DNA from: CAZQVA01 sp964596685
GTDB lineage: Bacteria; Chlamydiota; Chlamydiia; Chlamydiales; VFKH01
NCBI GenBank assembly: GCA_964596685.1
Contig: CAZQVA010000015.1
Location: 1-49,667, forward strand
Length of the DNA stretch: 49,667 nt
Direction of reading: 5' to 3'
Shown piece after piece: positions 41,420-49,667 of this stretch (positions are counted from its first letter, which is position 1; each line of letters starts with the position of its first letter). A model generated the notes under the pieces. It was not told where the DNA came from and did no database searches. It worked only from the letters and a program-made list of their open reading frames with translations. A program made the position numbers and the translations under genes.

Positions 41420-42799
41420 ATGCGACATGATAAATTAGCAACACTCCTTTTTGTAACTCTTTTACTCACAGGATGTTCTAAGGTCCCAGCACCACCTGTG
41501 CAATGCATCTCGCCCCTGGTGAAACAACGTAGCAATCAAGACTTTTATTGGAGGCAGAGCGTCAGAGCACACGATGCCATTACATCTCAAATCCAAAAAC
41601 TCTTACAGAACGAACTTACACCAGATAGTGCAGCACAAATTGCCCTTCTCAAAAATCCAAAGGTACAAGCTATTTGTGAAGAATTAGGAATATCTCATGC
41701 TGACCTCATAGAAGCTGGCCTGCTTTCAAATCCCATTTTTAATTTTACATCGCGATTCCCTAATCAAACAGGATATCGAACAGATATTCAATACTCAATT
41801 ACAGCAAGCTTCTTGGATATTTTTCTCGTGCCCTTAAGAAAAAAAATTGCAGCTGCGCAATTTGAAAAAACAAAATTTAAAGTTACGCATGCTATTCTCG
41901 ATTTGGGATTTGATGTGCAAGAAACCTACTATGAATTACAAGCAGTTTGTTCTCGAATAAAATATATGACAGACATTGCTGAACTCTCCAACATTCAAGA
42001 AGAAATCGCAAAACAACAGATCCTAAAAGGGAATATTTATAGGATCAATTTCGAATCATTCCAGGATACAACCTTAGACAGTGAATTAGTCGTTGCGGAA
42101 ATGAGAGCAGAGGTCATACATTTGAAAAAAAAATTAAGTCAACTACTCGGTCTATGTGAAGATACCCCATTGATTATGCCTGTTACTCCACCCACTACCG
42201 ATTACATAGAATTTTCACTCCCTTGCTTAGAACAGACAGCCATCAAAGAACGTCTTGATATATGGGCTGCTCGTTGGGAAGTCATACGTCTGAGTCGTAT
42301 GTTGGGTGTTAAACAGTGGTGGGTATATACAGAAGGTCGTTTAGGTGTTTCTAGCGAAGTGGAGCCAGAAGGTTTTACAATCTTTGGACCTGCCATTTCA
42401 GGAGCAATCCCCATTTTTAATGGGGGACAAGCAGACCGTCTGCGCCTATCGGCACAGCTACGTCAGGCACAAGAATATCTAGCTACATTAGAAATTGAAG
42501 CTCTTGCAGAAGTCCGTGAGGCTCACAAAGCATTAATGAACTATCTTGAAATGATTCATCAATATCAAGACAAGCTTCTTCTATTAGAAAACAAAATCTT
42601 AACTTCTGCAGAATCCCTTTATAATGTTATGGGGATCGGAATTGACCGCTTGTTAGAATACAAAAAACATCAATTGCAAATCTACAGTGATTACATCCTA
42701 ACTCTGAGTCATTATTGGATGGCACGCGTACGCTTAGATCGAGCTCTTGGCGGCAAACTCTACATGCTCCTTCCTCATACTACAGCAAAGAGGATGTAA
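41420..42799 (+). CDS. TolC-like outer membrane efflux lipoprotein
   Basis: A 459-aa outer membrane factor. The N-terminus is a lipoprotein signal with lipobox LLLTGC (Cys19). The body shows the two-fold OEP repeat with long helices, such as AQIALLKNPKVQAICEELGI with DLIEAGLLSNPIFNF and later GAIPIFNGGQADRLRLSAQL with ALAEVREAHKALMNYLEMI. Members form tripartite pumps or work with periplasmic oxidases. The stop overlaps the next ATG (TAATG), so it is coupled to the multicopper oxidase, which suggests metal (copper) efflux. Confidence 0.85.
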   Translation: MRHDKLATLLFVTLLLTGCSKVPAPPVQCISPLVKQRSNQDFYWRQSVRAHDAITSQIQKLLQNELTPDSAAQIALLKNPKVQAICEELGISHADLIEAGLLSNPIFNFTSRFPNQTGYRTDIQYSITASFLDIFLVPLRKKIAAAQFEKTKFKVTHAILDLGFDVQETYYELQAVCSRIKYMTDIAELSNIQEEIAKQQILKGNIYRINFESFQDTTLDSELVVAEMRAEVIHLKKKLSQLLGLCEDTPLIMPVTPPTTDYIEFSLPCLEQTAIKERLDIWAARWEVIRLSRMLGVKQWWVYTEGRLGVSSEVEPEGFTIFGPAISGAIPIFNGGQADRLRLSAQLRQAQEYLATLEIEALAEVREAHKALMNYLEMIHQYQDKLLLLENKILTSAESLYNVMGIGIDRLLEYKKHQLQIYSDYILTLSHYWMARVRLDRALGGKLYMLLPHTTAKRM

Positions 42800-44139
42800 T
42801 GCTATTTATCATCTATAGCACTTTATTAAGTATCTTTACTTCCTTTTTACTCCATGCAACACCAACTGTAATCACTCCTAATATAGGTTCCCTGCCTTAT
42901 CTGATAGAAGATGATGGGGTTAAGGTATTTCATTTGGTTGCAGAACCTATTCATCGCGAATTTACAAAAGGTTTTTGGGTGAACTGTTGAGGATATAATG
43001 GCTCAAGTCCAGGTCCCACAATTGAATGTATTGAAGGGGACCACGTAAGAATTTTTGTTACAAACCACTTAGAAGAAGCCACTTCCGTACACTGGCATGG
43101 TATTATCTTACCCAATGGAATGGATGGAGTAGGTGGTTTAACTCAAGAACCTATTCCACCTGGCGCAACATTTAAATATGAATTTACTTTAAAGCAAACG
43201 GGGACATTTCTCTATCACCCGCATGTCGATGAAATGTTTCAAATAGCCCTCGGCATGATGGGTTTTTTTATTATTCATCCAAAAGATGTCGAACAGGAGA
43301 GCGCTGACCGTGATTTTGCGATTTTTTTACATGAATGGAACATTCCTATTGGAGCCTCAACTCCATCACCACTGGAAATGCTCGATTTCAATCTTTTCAC
43401 ATTCAATGGAACGCTCTACCCTTTAACTGAACCCCTCGTCGTTAAAACTGGTGAACGCGTGCGCATTCGTTTAGCAAACATTATGATGAACAGTCACCCC
43501 ATTCATCTCCATGGCTATGAATTTTTAGTCACTCGACATGGCGCGCAAAAACTGCCTCCAGCTGCGCAGTACACAGCTGTTACGATTAATGTAGCTCCTG
43601 GTGAAACACGTGATATCGAGTTTATTGCTAATAATCCAGGCGACTGGATTTTGCATTGCCATAAGGCGCATCATACAATGAACCAAATGGGACACAATCT
43701 TCCAAACTTAACGGGCATTGAAAAAGATGCCCTAGATATAAGAATCCGCCATTTCTTTCCTAATTTCACAGGATTAATGGGGACAAATGGGATGCAAGCT
43801 ATGTTTGAAATGTATGGGAAAAATCATAAAACACACCATGCGCCCACTAGTATTCCCTCCAATCTATCACCTATTGGCAATCCAGGGCCTTTTGATGTCA
43901 TCGAACTTGGTGGGATGTTTACTATTTTAAAAGTACGCGATGATTTAGTGACGTATGATGATCCTGGCTGGTATTTGCATCCAGCAGGGACAACAGCCCA
44001 GGCTGTTAGTATTGAAGAGGTCCCACAAAAAATTCGCCACCCCGCGCATTACTCGCAAAAATCGATAGACCCAGATGATATCAGCTGGTTAAGTCAACGC
44101 GAAAGTCTAATGACTGGATCTGGGACTCAATCGCATTAA
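42799..44139 (+). pseudogene. Multicopper oxidase interrupted by an in-frame TGA
   Basis: One frame of 446 codons with TGA at codon 64 (42988-42990). It begins with a signal peptide (MLFIIYSTLLSIFTSFLLHA). All copper ligands remain: HWHG, LYHPHVDEM, HPIHLHGYEF and HCHKAHHTMNQM. The stop replaces the Trp normally seen in the family motif WGYNGSxPGPTIE (here NC-stop-GYNGSSPGPTIE), a TGG to TGA change. No frameshift or other decay is visible, and the C-terminus (DVIELGGMFTILKV and DPGWYLHPAG) is complete. It may be a very young pseudogene, a read-through gene, or a sequencing error. An internal ATG at 43120 could not make an active enzyme. It overlaps the convergent gene by 33 bases. Confidence 0.85.
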
Positions 44140-45285
44140 AAATGTGTCAATATTATGATTGTTTTTCAATATATGGTTAATATTTTCCCAATAAACTCCT
44201 GGTTCATGCAGAATTTTTCCCATTTCTAAAGCTCTCTCTTTGCTAAAGGTATAACAGTCTGTCACAGCAATCTTCCACAACTTGTCACTTACAACTCCAG
44301 GAGCCAACTTCAGCACATTTTGTAGACTACGCATTTTATGATTCAAACATTCATAGATCCAGTGTTTATCAAAGGCAATAGCCTCGCTCCACGACTGGTC
44401 ACCTGTTACAAGACACTCTGAAGATGAAGCAGCAAGCAGACTTAAAAATGTTGCATGCAAGAGTGCTGGAGTAATAATTAACTTCAAGGTATTGCCAGCT
44501 TCTTTTCGAAAAACAATTTCTTGCTGTAGTTGACAGTTGCCCCATTCATATACTTCAAGTCTGACTACTCCCAACTGTACTAACAGCGAATAAAACTCCT
44601 GCTGATATTCATCTATGACCGTCCGATCTCCTTTAATCCAACAAATAGAAAAAGCCGCCCCTTGTTCCTCTTGAAACTGTGCTGCAATAGCGGCTGCAAA
44701 TTCTAACCCGCGCCCCTTTTCATAAGTGTAGGTAAGAAAAAAAGGATCCTGTTGAACTGTCCTCCAGAACTCTTTAGGCAGTATTTCTGTGATAGGTTCT
44801 TGAGACACCCACATGCCAACTTCCCCTTCGCCGGCCCCAGAACCAAATAATTGCAGGCATTCAGTATTTCTACAGTAGATATCTTTAATGACGGGCAATA
44901 AGCCATATTCCACAATGCCTATGGGAAGGGATTTAGAAGGGATAAGCGGCAAAGTCATTAAAGTGCGTTGATCAATAGTTGGCAAACAGACCAGATAGTC
45001 CACTGGGGATAGGGGCGCATCAACCATAGCCAAATCAACAATCTCGATGGGGTCTGGCATCTTGAATTGCTTCGCTAAAACTGGATCATCCGTCACAAAA
45101 ATAATTTCTGCATCTGGTTGCTGTATATGGAAAAAATTTGCACACCTTACCCCTGTCGCTATATCTCCTGCACCGCCCCTTTTAAGGGAGAGAATGGCGA
45201 TGCGCAATGACGAGTCTTGTTGAGCGAATAGACTAAGGGTCAGTAGCAGCAAACTACTTAATAGCACTAAGCGAATGGATTTCAC
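44107..45285 (-). CDS. Exported protein with glycosyltransferase-like features
   Basis: A 392-aa protein, start GTG 45285 that overlaps the previous stop (GTGA). It has a signal peptide (SIRLVLLSSLLLLTLSLFAQ). RIAILSLKRGGAGDIATGVR plus EIIFVTDDP resembles the first Rossmann unit of GT-B enzymes, and near residue 290 CLVTGDQSWSEAIAFDKHWI resembles a GT-B nucleotide-sugar site. I cannot assign a family with certainty. It closes a five-gene operon with three kinase-like genes. Confidence 0.6.
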   Translation of the reverse strand: MKSIRLVLLSSLLLLTLSLFAQQDSSLRIAILSLKRGGAGDIATGVRCANFFHIQQPDAEIIFVTDDPVLAKQFKMPDPIEIVDLAMVDAPLSPVDYLVCLPTIDQRTLMTLPLIPSKSLPIGIVEYGLLPVIKDIYCRNTECLQLFGSGAGEGEVGMWVSQEPITEILPKEFWRTVQQDPFFLTYTYEKGRGLEFAAAIAAQFQEEQGAAFSICWIKGDRTVIDEYQQEFYSLLVQLGVVRLEVYEWGNCQLQQEIVFRKEAGNTLKLIITPALLHATFLSLLAASSSECLVTGDQSWSEAIAFDKHWIYECLNHKMRSLQNVLKLAPGVVSDKLWKIAVTDCYTFSKERALEMGKILHEPGVYWENINHILKNNHNIDTFLMRLSPRSSH

Positions 45286-46076
45286 GCTAAAAAATAACTC
45301 ATCATTAGTTCTACGACAACAGGGTCCTTTTTGAAATTAGATGCGATTAAAAAAAGACGGCTTATTTGTTCTTCTGTAAGGGTTATTGAAGAAAAAGCAT
45401 AACTCTTATCATCTATCTTCTCATATGCAAGATCCAGCTCAAGCGGAGCAGGCGCATGCATCACTTCTAGGATAGTCTGTCCATCTAATGCCTCTTTATG
45501 GGCGCAGCGCTTCATAAGCGCCGCTCTAAAATGCGCGGGTACAGCATTTATGACGATTTCTACAGCAGGATTGTGCATTTTTTGCCACTGACTGCGCAGC
45601 TTTTCTAGCACCTCAAATAACACCGCCGATGCATAAAAGCGCAGCGTTTTTTTTTCTGGAGTTCTCGGATACAATTGTTGAAACGCAAGATGCCAGACCT
45701 TTTCAAGGTCTACTTCAACGGGCGTAACAAATGTCATTCGTTCCACAAAGATATTAAAAGCGACAGAAAGTCGATCAGACAAGAGAGCGCGCTTCAATAA
45801 GTTAATTTTTTCTAGGGCAGCTGCAGCGCGACCATCAACTAATGCGCGTAGCTTTAACCACTTTAAGTTACGCGAAAGGATGAGCCGCGTAAATTTTGAG
45901 GCAACTTCCTTACGGTCTTCATCCACTTTCATCAATGCTTTTCTATGCTTCGTCCATATCCCATGCAAAGAATCAACGAGAACGATCATATCTTTTGTAC
46001 TTAAAGAAATATCGACTGAGACAACCGGCTCAACATGCCAAGGTGAAAAATGTAAAAAATCTACAGCAAAACTCAT
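45282..46076 (-). CDS. Unknown protein of the kinase operon
   Basis: A 264-aa protein. It is soluble and mixed helical, with no signal peptide. Segments include DMIVLVDSLHGIWTKHRKAL and ITLTEEQISRLFLIASNFKK. I do not recognise a domain. Its position between the kinase-like genes and the exported glycosyltransferase-like gene (GTGA overlap) suggests a common process. Confidence 0.6.
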   Translation of the reverse strand: MSFAVDFLHFSPWHVEPVVSVDISLSTKDMIVLVDSLHGIWTKHRKALMKVDEDRKEVASKFTRLILSRNLKWLKLRALVDGRAAAALEKINLLKRALLSDRLSVAFNIFVERMTFVTPVEVDLEKVWHLAFQQLYPRTPEKKTLRFYASAVLFEVLEKLRSQWQKMHNPAVEIVINAVPAHFRAALMKRCAHKEALDGQTILEVMHAPAPLELDLAYEKIDDKSYAFSSITLTEEQISRLFLIASNFKKDPVVVELMMSYFLA

Positions 46077-46114
46077 GAATATGTTTTTAACAGAATGCTC
46101 TGATTAAATACACA

Positions 46115-47275
46115 TTACAAAGAATGCGGCAAATTTTTCAGAATTTCTGAAAATTCAGCAATGACCTTACCTATAGAAGGGCGTTTTAGAGGATCAACGA
46201 GGCACATGCTACGGACAAGATCCCAAAATTTTGGGTCGATAAACTCTTGTGTTTTTTTCTGAACAAATACTTCCCATCGATTTGCCATATCGGGGTGCGA
46301 AGCGAGTTGAACCCCTATTGCTTTCCACTTAATTGGATCGCGTGGCTGATGACACTGATTCATACAAAATGCAGCAAAAAGACTCTTACCAGATAAAGCG
46401 TCAAACAATGTTACACCAAGCGCCCACACATCCCAGTGGCGTCTATCACATGTATTTTTTGGGGGGTCTTTAGAAGGGTTCGAAGTGGACAACCCATACT
46501 CACCTACAGAAGAGGAAGGTTTTTGAAAAATGACATAGGCTTCAGGTGCTAAATAATCCAGTGTAGCTAGCCGAATGAGCTTATCTGCAGGTGCTAGTGA
46601 AAAGAAATCTGAAAGAGTCGCACATCTTTTGTGCTCCTTGATTAAGATATTGTCTGGCTTAAGATCTCCATGAGCATACCCCTGATCATGCGCCTTTTGT
46701 AACTGCAGCATGACTTGGTGAAGATAATGACAAATCGTGGACAAAGCTTCGGGCGCAAGGCGGGGGGTTACTGCAAATTGCTTGTGCAAAACTGTAAAGA
46801 GCGTTCCATCATAAGCTTCTTGGAAATAATAAGAGGTCAGTGTTGCAAAAGAAGTTTTAGGAGCAATGCCCAATTGCTGAGCCAGTTGTAACCCTTGCCG
46901 CTCTTGATCTTGATGGCTCTCTACTTGAATACAATAAAGCATTTTCGGTGTGATCGCCTTCTTTCCAGGCGTCTTTAGAGACTGAATTTTGAGCCCAACT
47001 GAGCATACTTTATGCGCTGTCTGATCACGATCGTCAAGGCGAAGAAAAACAATCGGCGGTTTCTTGTCACGCTCAAAAATCGTCAAGGCTCCTTCGCTTT
47101 TTTGATAACAGGGAACGTCGCATAGTGCTTCGCGCAAACGATCAGCTGATCGAAAAATATCCAAAATTTCTACAGCCCGAAACTGCTTTTCAATACCACA
47201 ACGACGCAATTCGCTATCTAGTTGTTCTCCATAAGTCGGATCAAAATGACGGACGACACCGGTATAAATACTCAT
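46115..47275 (-). CDS. Atypical Ser/Thr protein kinase-like protein, copy 1
   Basis: A 386-aa kinase-fold protein. The catalytic loop is AHGDLKPDNILI (HGD at residues 202-204, in place of HRD; Asp, Lys and Asn kept). The metal motif DFG reads SDF-F (about 222-225). Then YLAPEA (activation-segment end), DVWALGVTLFDALSG and a late LKRPS are present, so the C-lobe is complete. The N-lobe lacks a GxGxxG loop; the invariant Lys may be that in ITPKMLYCI (residue 111) and the partner Glu in ESHQDQERQG. Start overlaps the stop of copy 2 (ATGA). Related in sequence to the two genes upstream. Confidence 0.82.
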   Translation of the reverse strand: MSIYTGVVRHFDPTYGEQLDSELRRCGIEKQFRAVEILDIFRSADRLREALCDVPCYQKSEGALTIFERDKKPPIVFLRLDDRDQTAHKVCSVGLKIQSLKTPGKKAITPKMLYCIQVESHQDQERQGLQLAQQLGIAPKTSFATLTSYYFQEAYDGTLFTVLHKQFAVTPRLAPEALSTICHYLHQVMLQLQKAHDQGYAHGDLKPDNILIKEHKRCATLSDFFSLAPADKLIRLATLDYLAPEAYVIFQKPSSSVGEYGLSTSNPSKDPPKNTCDRRHWDVWALGVTLFDALSGKSLFAAFCMNQCHQPRDPIKWKAIGVQLASHPDMANRWEVFVQKKTQEFIDPKFWDLVRSMCLVDPLKRPSIGKVIAEFSEILKNLPHSL

Positions 47276-48384
47276 TGTGACTCTTTATTACGAGTTTTGT
47301 TAGTCAAGTTAGCCAATTCTTCGGCGACATCTTTAATCGAAGGACGCTTCAAAGGGTCGGCCGTGCACATCTTTTGGATTAAAGTGCCTACATCTTGTTT
47401 TAAAATTGAGCAGGAACATTTTACACGCTCATCCCAGAGTTGAGCTGTGTTCTTGCATGCAGCAACATATCTTAAATCATCTTTACGCGAACCCAAGACC
47501 ACCTTAACAAGATCTCCGCCCCCACTAAAGGCAAAATAAAATACAATGCCCAATGCCCAAATATCCCAGCGTCGACGATCTAGTGCCACTAAATTCTGTA
47601 TATTGGCACCACTCTCTTGTTGATAAAGACGTAAAATGGCTTCAGGAGGCAAATACTCCAAAGTACCGCATGTACAACTCTGCACAGAAGCCTCTCCTAA
47701 AAAGGAAAAATCACTCAATGTTGCTTTCCCTGTCCGTGGCATCAAAAGCATATTTTCAGGTTTAATATCTCCATGTGCCCATTCTTGAGCATGAATTTTT
47801 GTCAATTGCTCGACAATTTGCCCCATGTAATTGTAAAGTTGTAAACAGGATTTACCACATAATGAAGGTAGATCTTCTATCCAATCAAATAAGGAAGCTT
47901 CATACGCAGACTGTAGATAATGTAAAGGCGGATCGCTAGAGACATTTGACATCTCAAAAAAGGTTTTAGGTCCCATCTGTAGTGTTTGAGCCCGCTGCGC
48001 AGCTCTGAATTCCTCTTCATTGCCCTGCAACATCCTTGCCAAATAATAACATTTAGGATGGATAGGCGTCTCTTTATCACTCCGTATCGATTGAATCCTT
48101 AATGCAAGCCTTAAGACTTTTTCTTCTGTTTGATGGCGTGGACTATCATCAAGCAACAAAAGAACAAGGCGCTTGCCATCTAACTTTCTAAAGAGATATA
48201 GCTCTCCGAACTCCGTCTGCTCTTGAACAGAACCGGATGAAGTATCTCCTAATTGGGCAGCTTTTTGGAATAATGCTAATAAGGTAGTCAGAGAATAGGA
48301 CTTTGGACATTTATGGCTTTTTAACAAAGCACTTAATTCATCTGCAAAAAGAGGCGAAAGAGAACGGGAAATTGAGTGACTCAT
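47272..48384 (-). CDS. Atypical Ser/Thr protein kinase-like protein, copy 2
   Basis: A 370-aa paralogue. Catalytic loop AHGDIKPENMLL (HGD 204-206), metal motif LSDFSFLGEA (Gly of DFG replaced by Ser), PPEA, DIWALGIVFYFAFSG and LKRPSIKDVAEEL. The N-lobe has the shared blocks LALRIQSI, IHPKCYYLA and QMGPKTFFE. The second-last Cys pair CTCGTLEYLPPE lies in the activation segment. It may be active, since Asp and Lys residues remain, or a scaffold. Position between copies 1 and 3 shows tandem duplication. Confidence 0.82.
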   Translation of the reverse strand: MSHSISRSLSPLFADELSALLKSHKCPKSYSLTTLLALFQKAAQLGDTSSGSVQEQTEFGELYLFRKLDGKRLVLLLLDDSPRHQTEEKVLRLALRIQSIRSDKETPIHPKCYYLARMLQGNEEEFRAAQRAQTLQMGPKTFFEMSNVSSDPPLHYLQSAYEASLFDWIEDLPSLCGKSCLQLYNYMGQIVEQLTKIHAQEWAHGDIKPENMLLMPRTGKATLSDFSFLGEASVQSCTCGTLEYLPPEAILRLYQQESGANIQNLVALDRRRWDIWALGIVFYFAFSGGGDLVKVVLGSRKDDLRYVAACKNTAQLWDERVKCSCSILKQDVGTLIQKMCTADPLKRPSIKDVAEELANLTNKTRNKESQ

Positions 48385-48399
48385 CTGTGGCTAGTTTTT

Positions 48400-49599
48400 T
48401 TAATTGATAGTGGCAAATGCACTTGCAAGACAGTCTTCGACGATATCACGAGCGATTTGCATATTCTTAACAGAATCATATATTTTTAAATATTCCTCAG
48501 CAACATATTCCATAGTTGGCCGCTTCAAAGGATCGATGCTGCACATTTTTTGAATTAATCGCCCTAATTGCGGACCACAAGATTTTGCTGCAATCTGAAA
48601 GATCCTCTCCTCCCATTCCCCTATTCTGCTCTGATTTCGTGCAACATTAACTAGCCACTTGGGTATCTGCTCATCTGAATTAGTATTAAAACAAATCCAC
48701 AAGAGTTCATGCGCAGAACTCAAGGTAGCGTACAGCTGTAAACCAAGCGCCCATACATCCCAGGTGCGTCCATCATGCATTTGATTGCGTTTAACAGAAT
48801 CAAAAAATTCCGGAGGCAAGCGAGCGCATGTTCCTTCATCACATCCTTTGCGATGTGCAGGACCGAGGGAAGAAAAATCACAAAACGTAGCCTTCTGTCC
48901 TCTTATTAAGATATTCTCTGCTTTAAGATCTCCATGAGCCAGTTTTTCCCTATGGATCTTTCGCAACTCCTCAATGATTTGCCTAATATAATCTCCCATC
49001 ACCAGAATGGATTCGTGAGAGGAAATGGGCTGTCCTTTTGCTTGCAACCGATCTGCATGTTGGGTCAAACATTCAAATAACGACATGTCATAAGCTCTTT
49101 GAAAATAGATGGCAGAATATTGAGGGTGCAATACCATTTGAGCATAGGTGGTTTTAGGACCAATGCCATGCTGCTCTGCCAATTTCAGTCCTTTCAACTC
49201 ATTTTCATCGCGAGGATTAAGACAAATCATATAGATTAATTTGGGAGAAATAACTCGATCTGTCGATTTATATAGATGTGAGAGCTTTAGGCAGCAATAA
49301 ATAGTTTTGCGAGGTGTTTGGAATACATAAGACGAAAACAGCTTAAGTAGGGCGATGGAAGATTTATCGCGTCGCTTAAAGAGCTGGACCTGCCCAGCTA
49401 ATAAGGAATAGTAACTAAGAGAAGAAAAATGTTTTTTACATAATTCCTCTACCTGCTCAAAAGTTTTTTTCAGTTGCTCTATCGTAAAGGGTAGGTTGCT
49501 ATCCTTCTTAGCAAGATATGCGCACTGCTGTTTATAGCAAGCATTTAAATCTTGTTCATAAGTAGGGGAAAAGGGTCGAGGAGTAACTGGAGCGCTCAT
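48400..49599 (-). CDS. Atypical Ser/Thr protein kinase-like protein, copy 3
   Basis: A 399-aa paralogue, first of the operon. Catalytic loop AHGDLKAENILI (HGD 222-224), metal motif FCDFSSLGPA, activation-segment end LPPEFF, DVWALGLQLYATLSS and LKRPTMEYVAEEYL. Shared N-lobe blocks are ISPKLIYMI and GIGPKTTYA; YFQRAYDMSLF corresponds to the hinge in all three. N-terminal 10 residues are Pro/Ser-rich. The gap to copy 2 is 15 bases. No membrane span is present, so it is cytosolic or secreted; a secretion signal cannot be proven from sequence. Confidence 0.82.
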   Translation of the reverse strand: MSAPVTPRPFSPTYEQDLNACYKQQCAYLAKKDSNLPFTIEQLKKTFEQVEELCKKHFSSLSYYSLLAGQVQLFKRRDKSSIALLKLFSSYVFQTPRKTIYCCLKLSHLYKSTDRVISPKLIYMICLNPRDENELKGLKLAEQHGIGPKTTYAQMVLHPQYSAIYFQRAYDMSLFECLTQHADRLQAKGQPISSHESILVMGDYIRQIIEELRKIHREKLAHGDLKAENILIRGQKATFCDFSSLGPAHRKGCDEGTCARLPPEFFDSVKRNQMHDGRTWDVWALGLQLYATLSSAHELLWICFNTNSDEQIPKWLVNVARNQSRIGEWEERIFQIAAKSCGPQLGRLIQKMCSIDPLKRPTMEYVAEEYLKIYDSVKNMQIARDIVEDCLASAFATIN

Positions 49600-49609
49600 A
49601 AGCTACCAA

Positions 49610-49651
49610 AGAGAAAAAAAAGAAAACCTCCTGAGGAGGGCAGGAGGTTTT
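49610..49651 (-). terminator. Terminator of a minus-strand gene beyond the window
   Basis: AAAACCTCCT (49623-49632) and AGGAGGTTTT (49642-49651) form a perfect 10-bp stem. On minus it is followed by a T-rich run (complement of 49610-49622), so it ends a gene to the right and separates it from the kinase operon. Confidence 0.65.
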
Positions 49652-49667
49652 GCTAAAGGAAAAACTT

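Noticed and set aside
42985..42993. TGA of the copper oxidase as selenocysteine
   Set aside because: The family has Trp, not Cys or Sec, at this site and I see no clear SECIS-like hairpin directly after it; many other genes here use TGA as a normal stop.

Overview
The window looks like a chromosomal segment of a Chlamydiae member outside the classical Chlamydiaceae, that is an amoeba-associated or 'environmental' chlamydia. Several gene orders match the chlamydial core: rpe - efp-like - accB - accC; holB - tmk - gyrA - gyrB - DUF721 gene; a murG / murC neighbourhood; map beside MarC-family genes; and a diaminopimelate operon that ends in dapL (LL-diaminopimelate aminotransferase). A complete toxin-antitoxin pair, GlnRS, a multicopper oxidase, an Rpn nuclease, several kinase-like genes and dispersed inverted repeats point to a larger, more plastic genome than Chlamydia. 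I cannot fix the genus from sequence alone.

Layout. 51-618: YafQ/RelB-type toxin-antitoxin module (minus). 806-3932: msrA, a short aspartokinase and a large unknown protein. 3932-4099: a 168-bp inverted-repeat element. 4125-8388: M16 peptidase, rpe, an EF-P lacking its first domain, accB, accC. 8517-9135: a 55-aa Cys-rich protein, tRNA-Val, tRNA-Asp. 9181-12041: yitT, then folC and a PHP phosphoesterase on minus. 12200-19349: a small unknown, holB, tmk, gyrA, gyrB and a DUF721 gene, all minus. 19680-22828: an OTU-like protein whose catalytic residues appear lost, rlmD, and a 57-aa Gly-rich small protein. 22937-28916: murC and murG, pushed apart by about 3.6 kb of accessory DNA that carries a large unknown gene, an Rpn nuclease gene and gene fragments. 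28949-37400: AGCS transporter, dapB-dapA-asd-dapL, a very acidic small protein, two MarC-family genes, truA and map. 37554-41339: glnS, a possible membrane or inclusion-membrane protein and an OprB-like porin. 41420-44139: a TolC-like lipoprotein and a multicopper oxidase interrupted by TGA. 44107-49599: a five-gene minus-strand operon with three tandem atypical protein kinases, an unknown protein and an exported glycosyltransferase-like protein.

How the genes work together. LysC, Asd, DapA, DapB and DapL form a complete route from aspartate to LL-diaminopimelate, which feeds peptidoglycan precursor synthesis with MurC and MurG. AccB/AccC supply malonyl-CoA synthesis together with a carboxyltransferase encoded elsewhere. 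The holB-tmk-gyrA-gyrB block serves replication and topology. The TolC-like protein and multicopper oxidase are overlapping genes and look like a periplasmic copper-handling pair. The kinase operon, the OTU-like protein, the 631-aa protein and the 208-aa hydrophobic protein are the best candidates for host-interaction factors.

The most unusual points are: a 21-bp duplication of the former murG/murC overlap flanking the accessory insertion; an Rpn gene between roughly 95-bp direct repeats that are copies of the start of a neighbouring gene; a repeat family seen in three different architectures; the in-frame TGA at a normally Trp position of the copper oxidase; the domain-I-less EF-P; the ACT-less aspartokinase; and the triplet of kinase-like proteins with HGD in place of HRD and no glycine loop.
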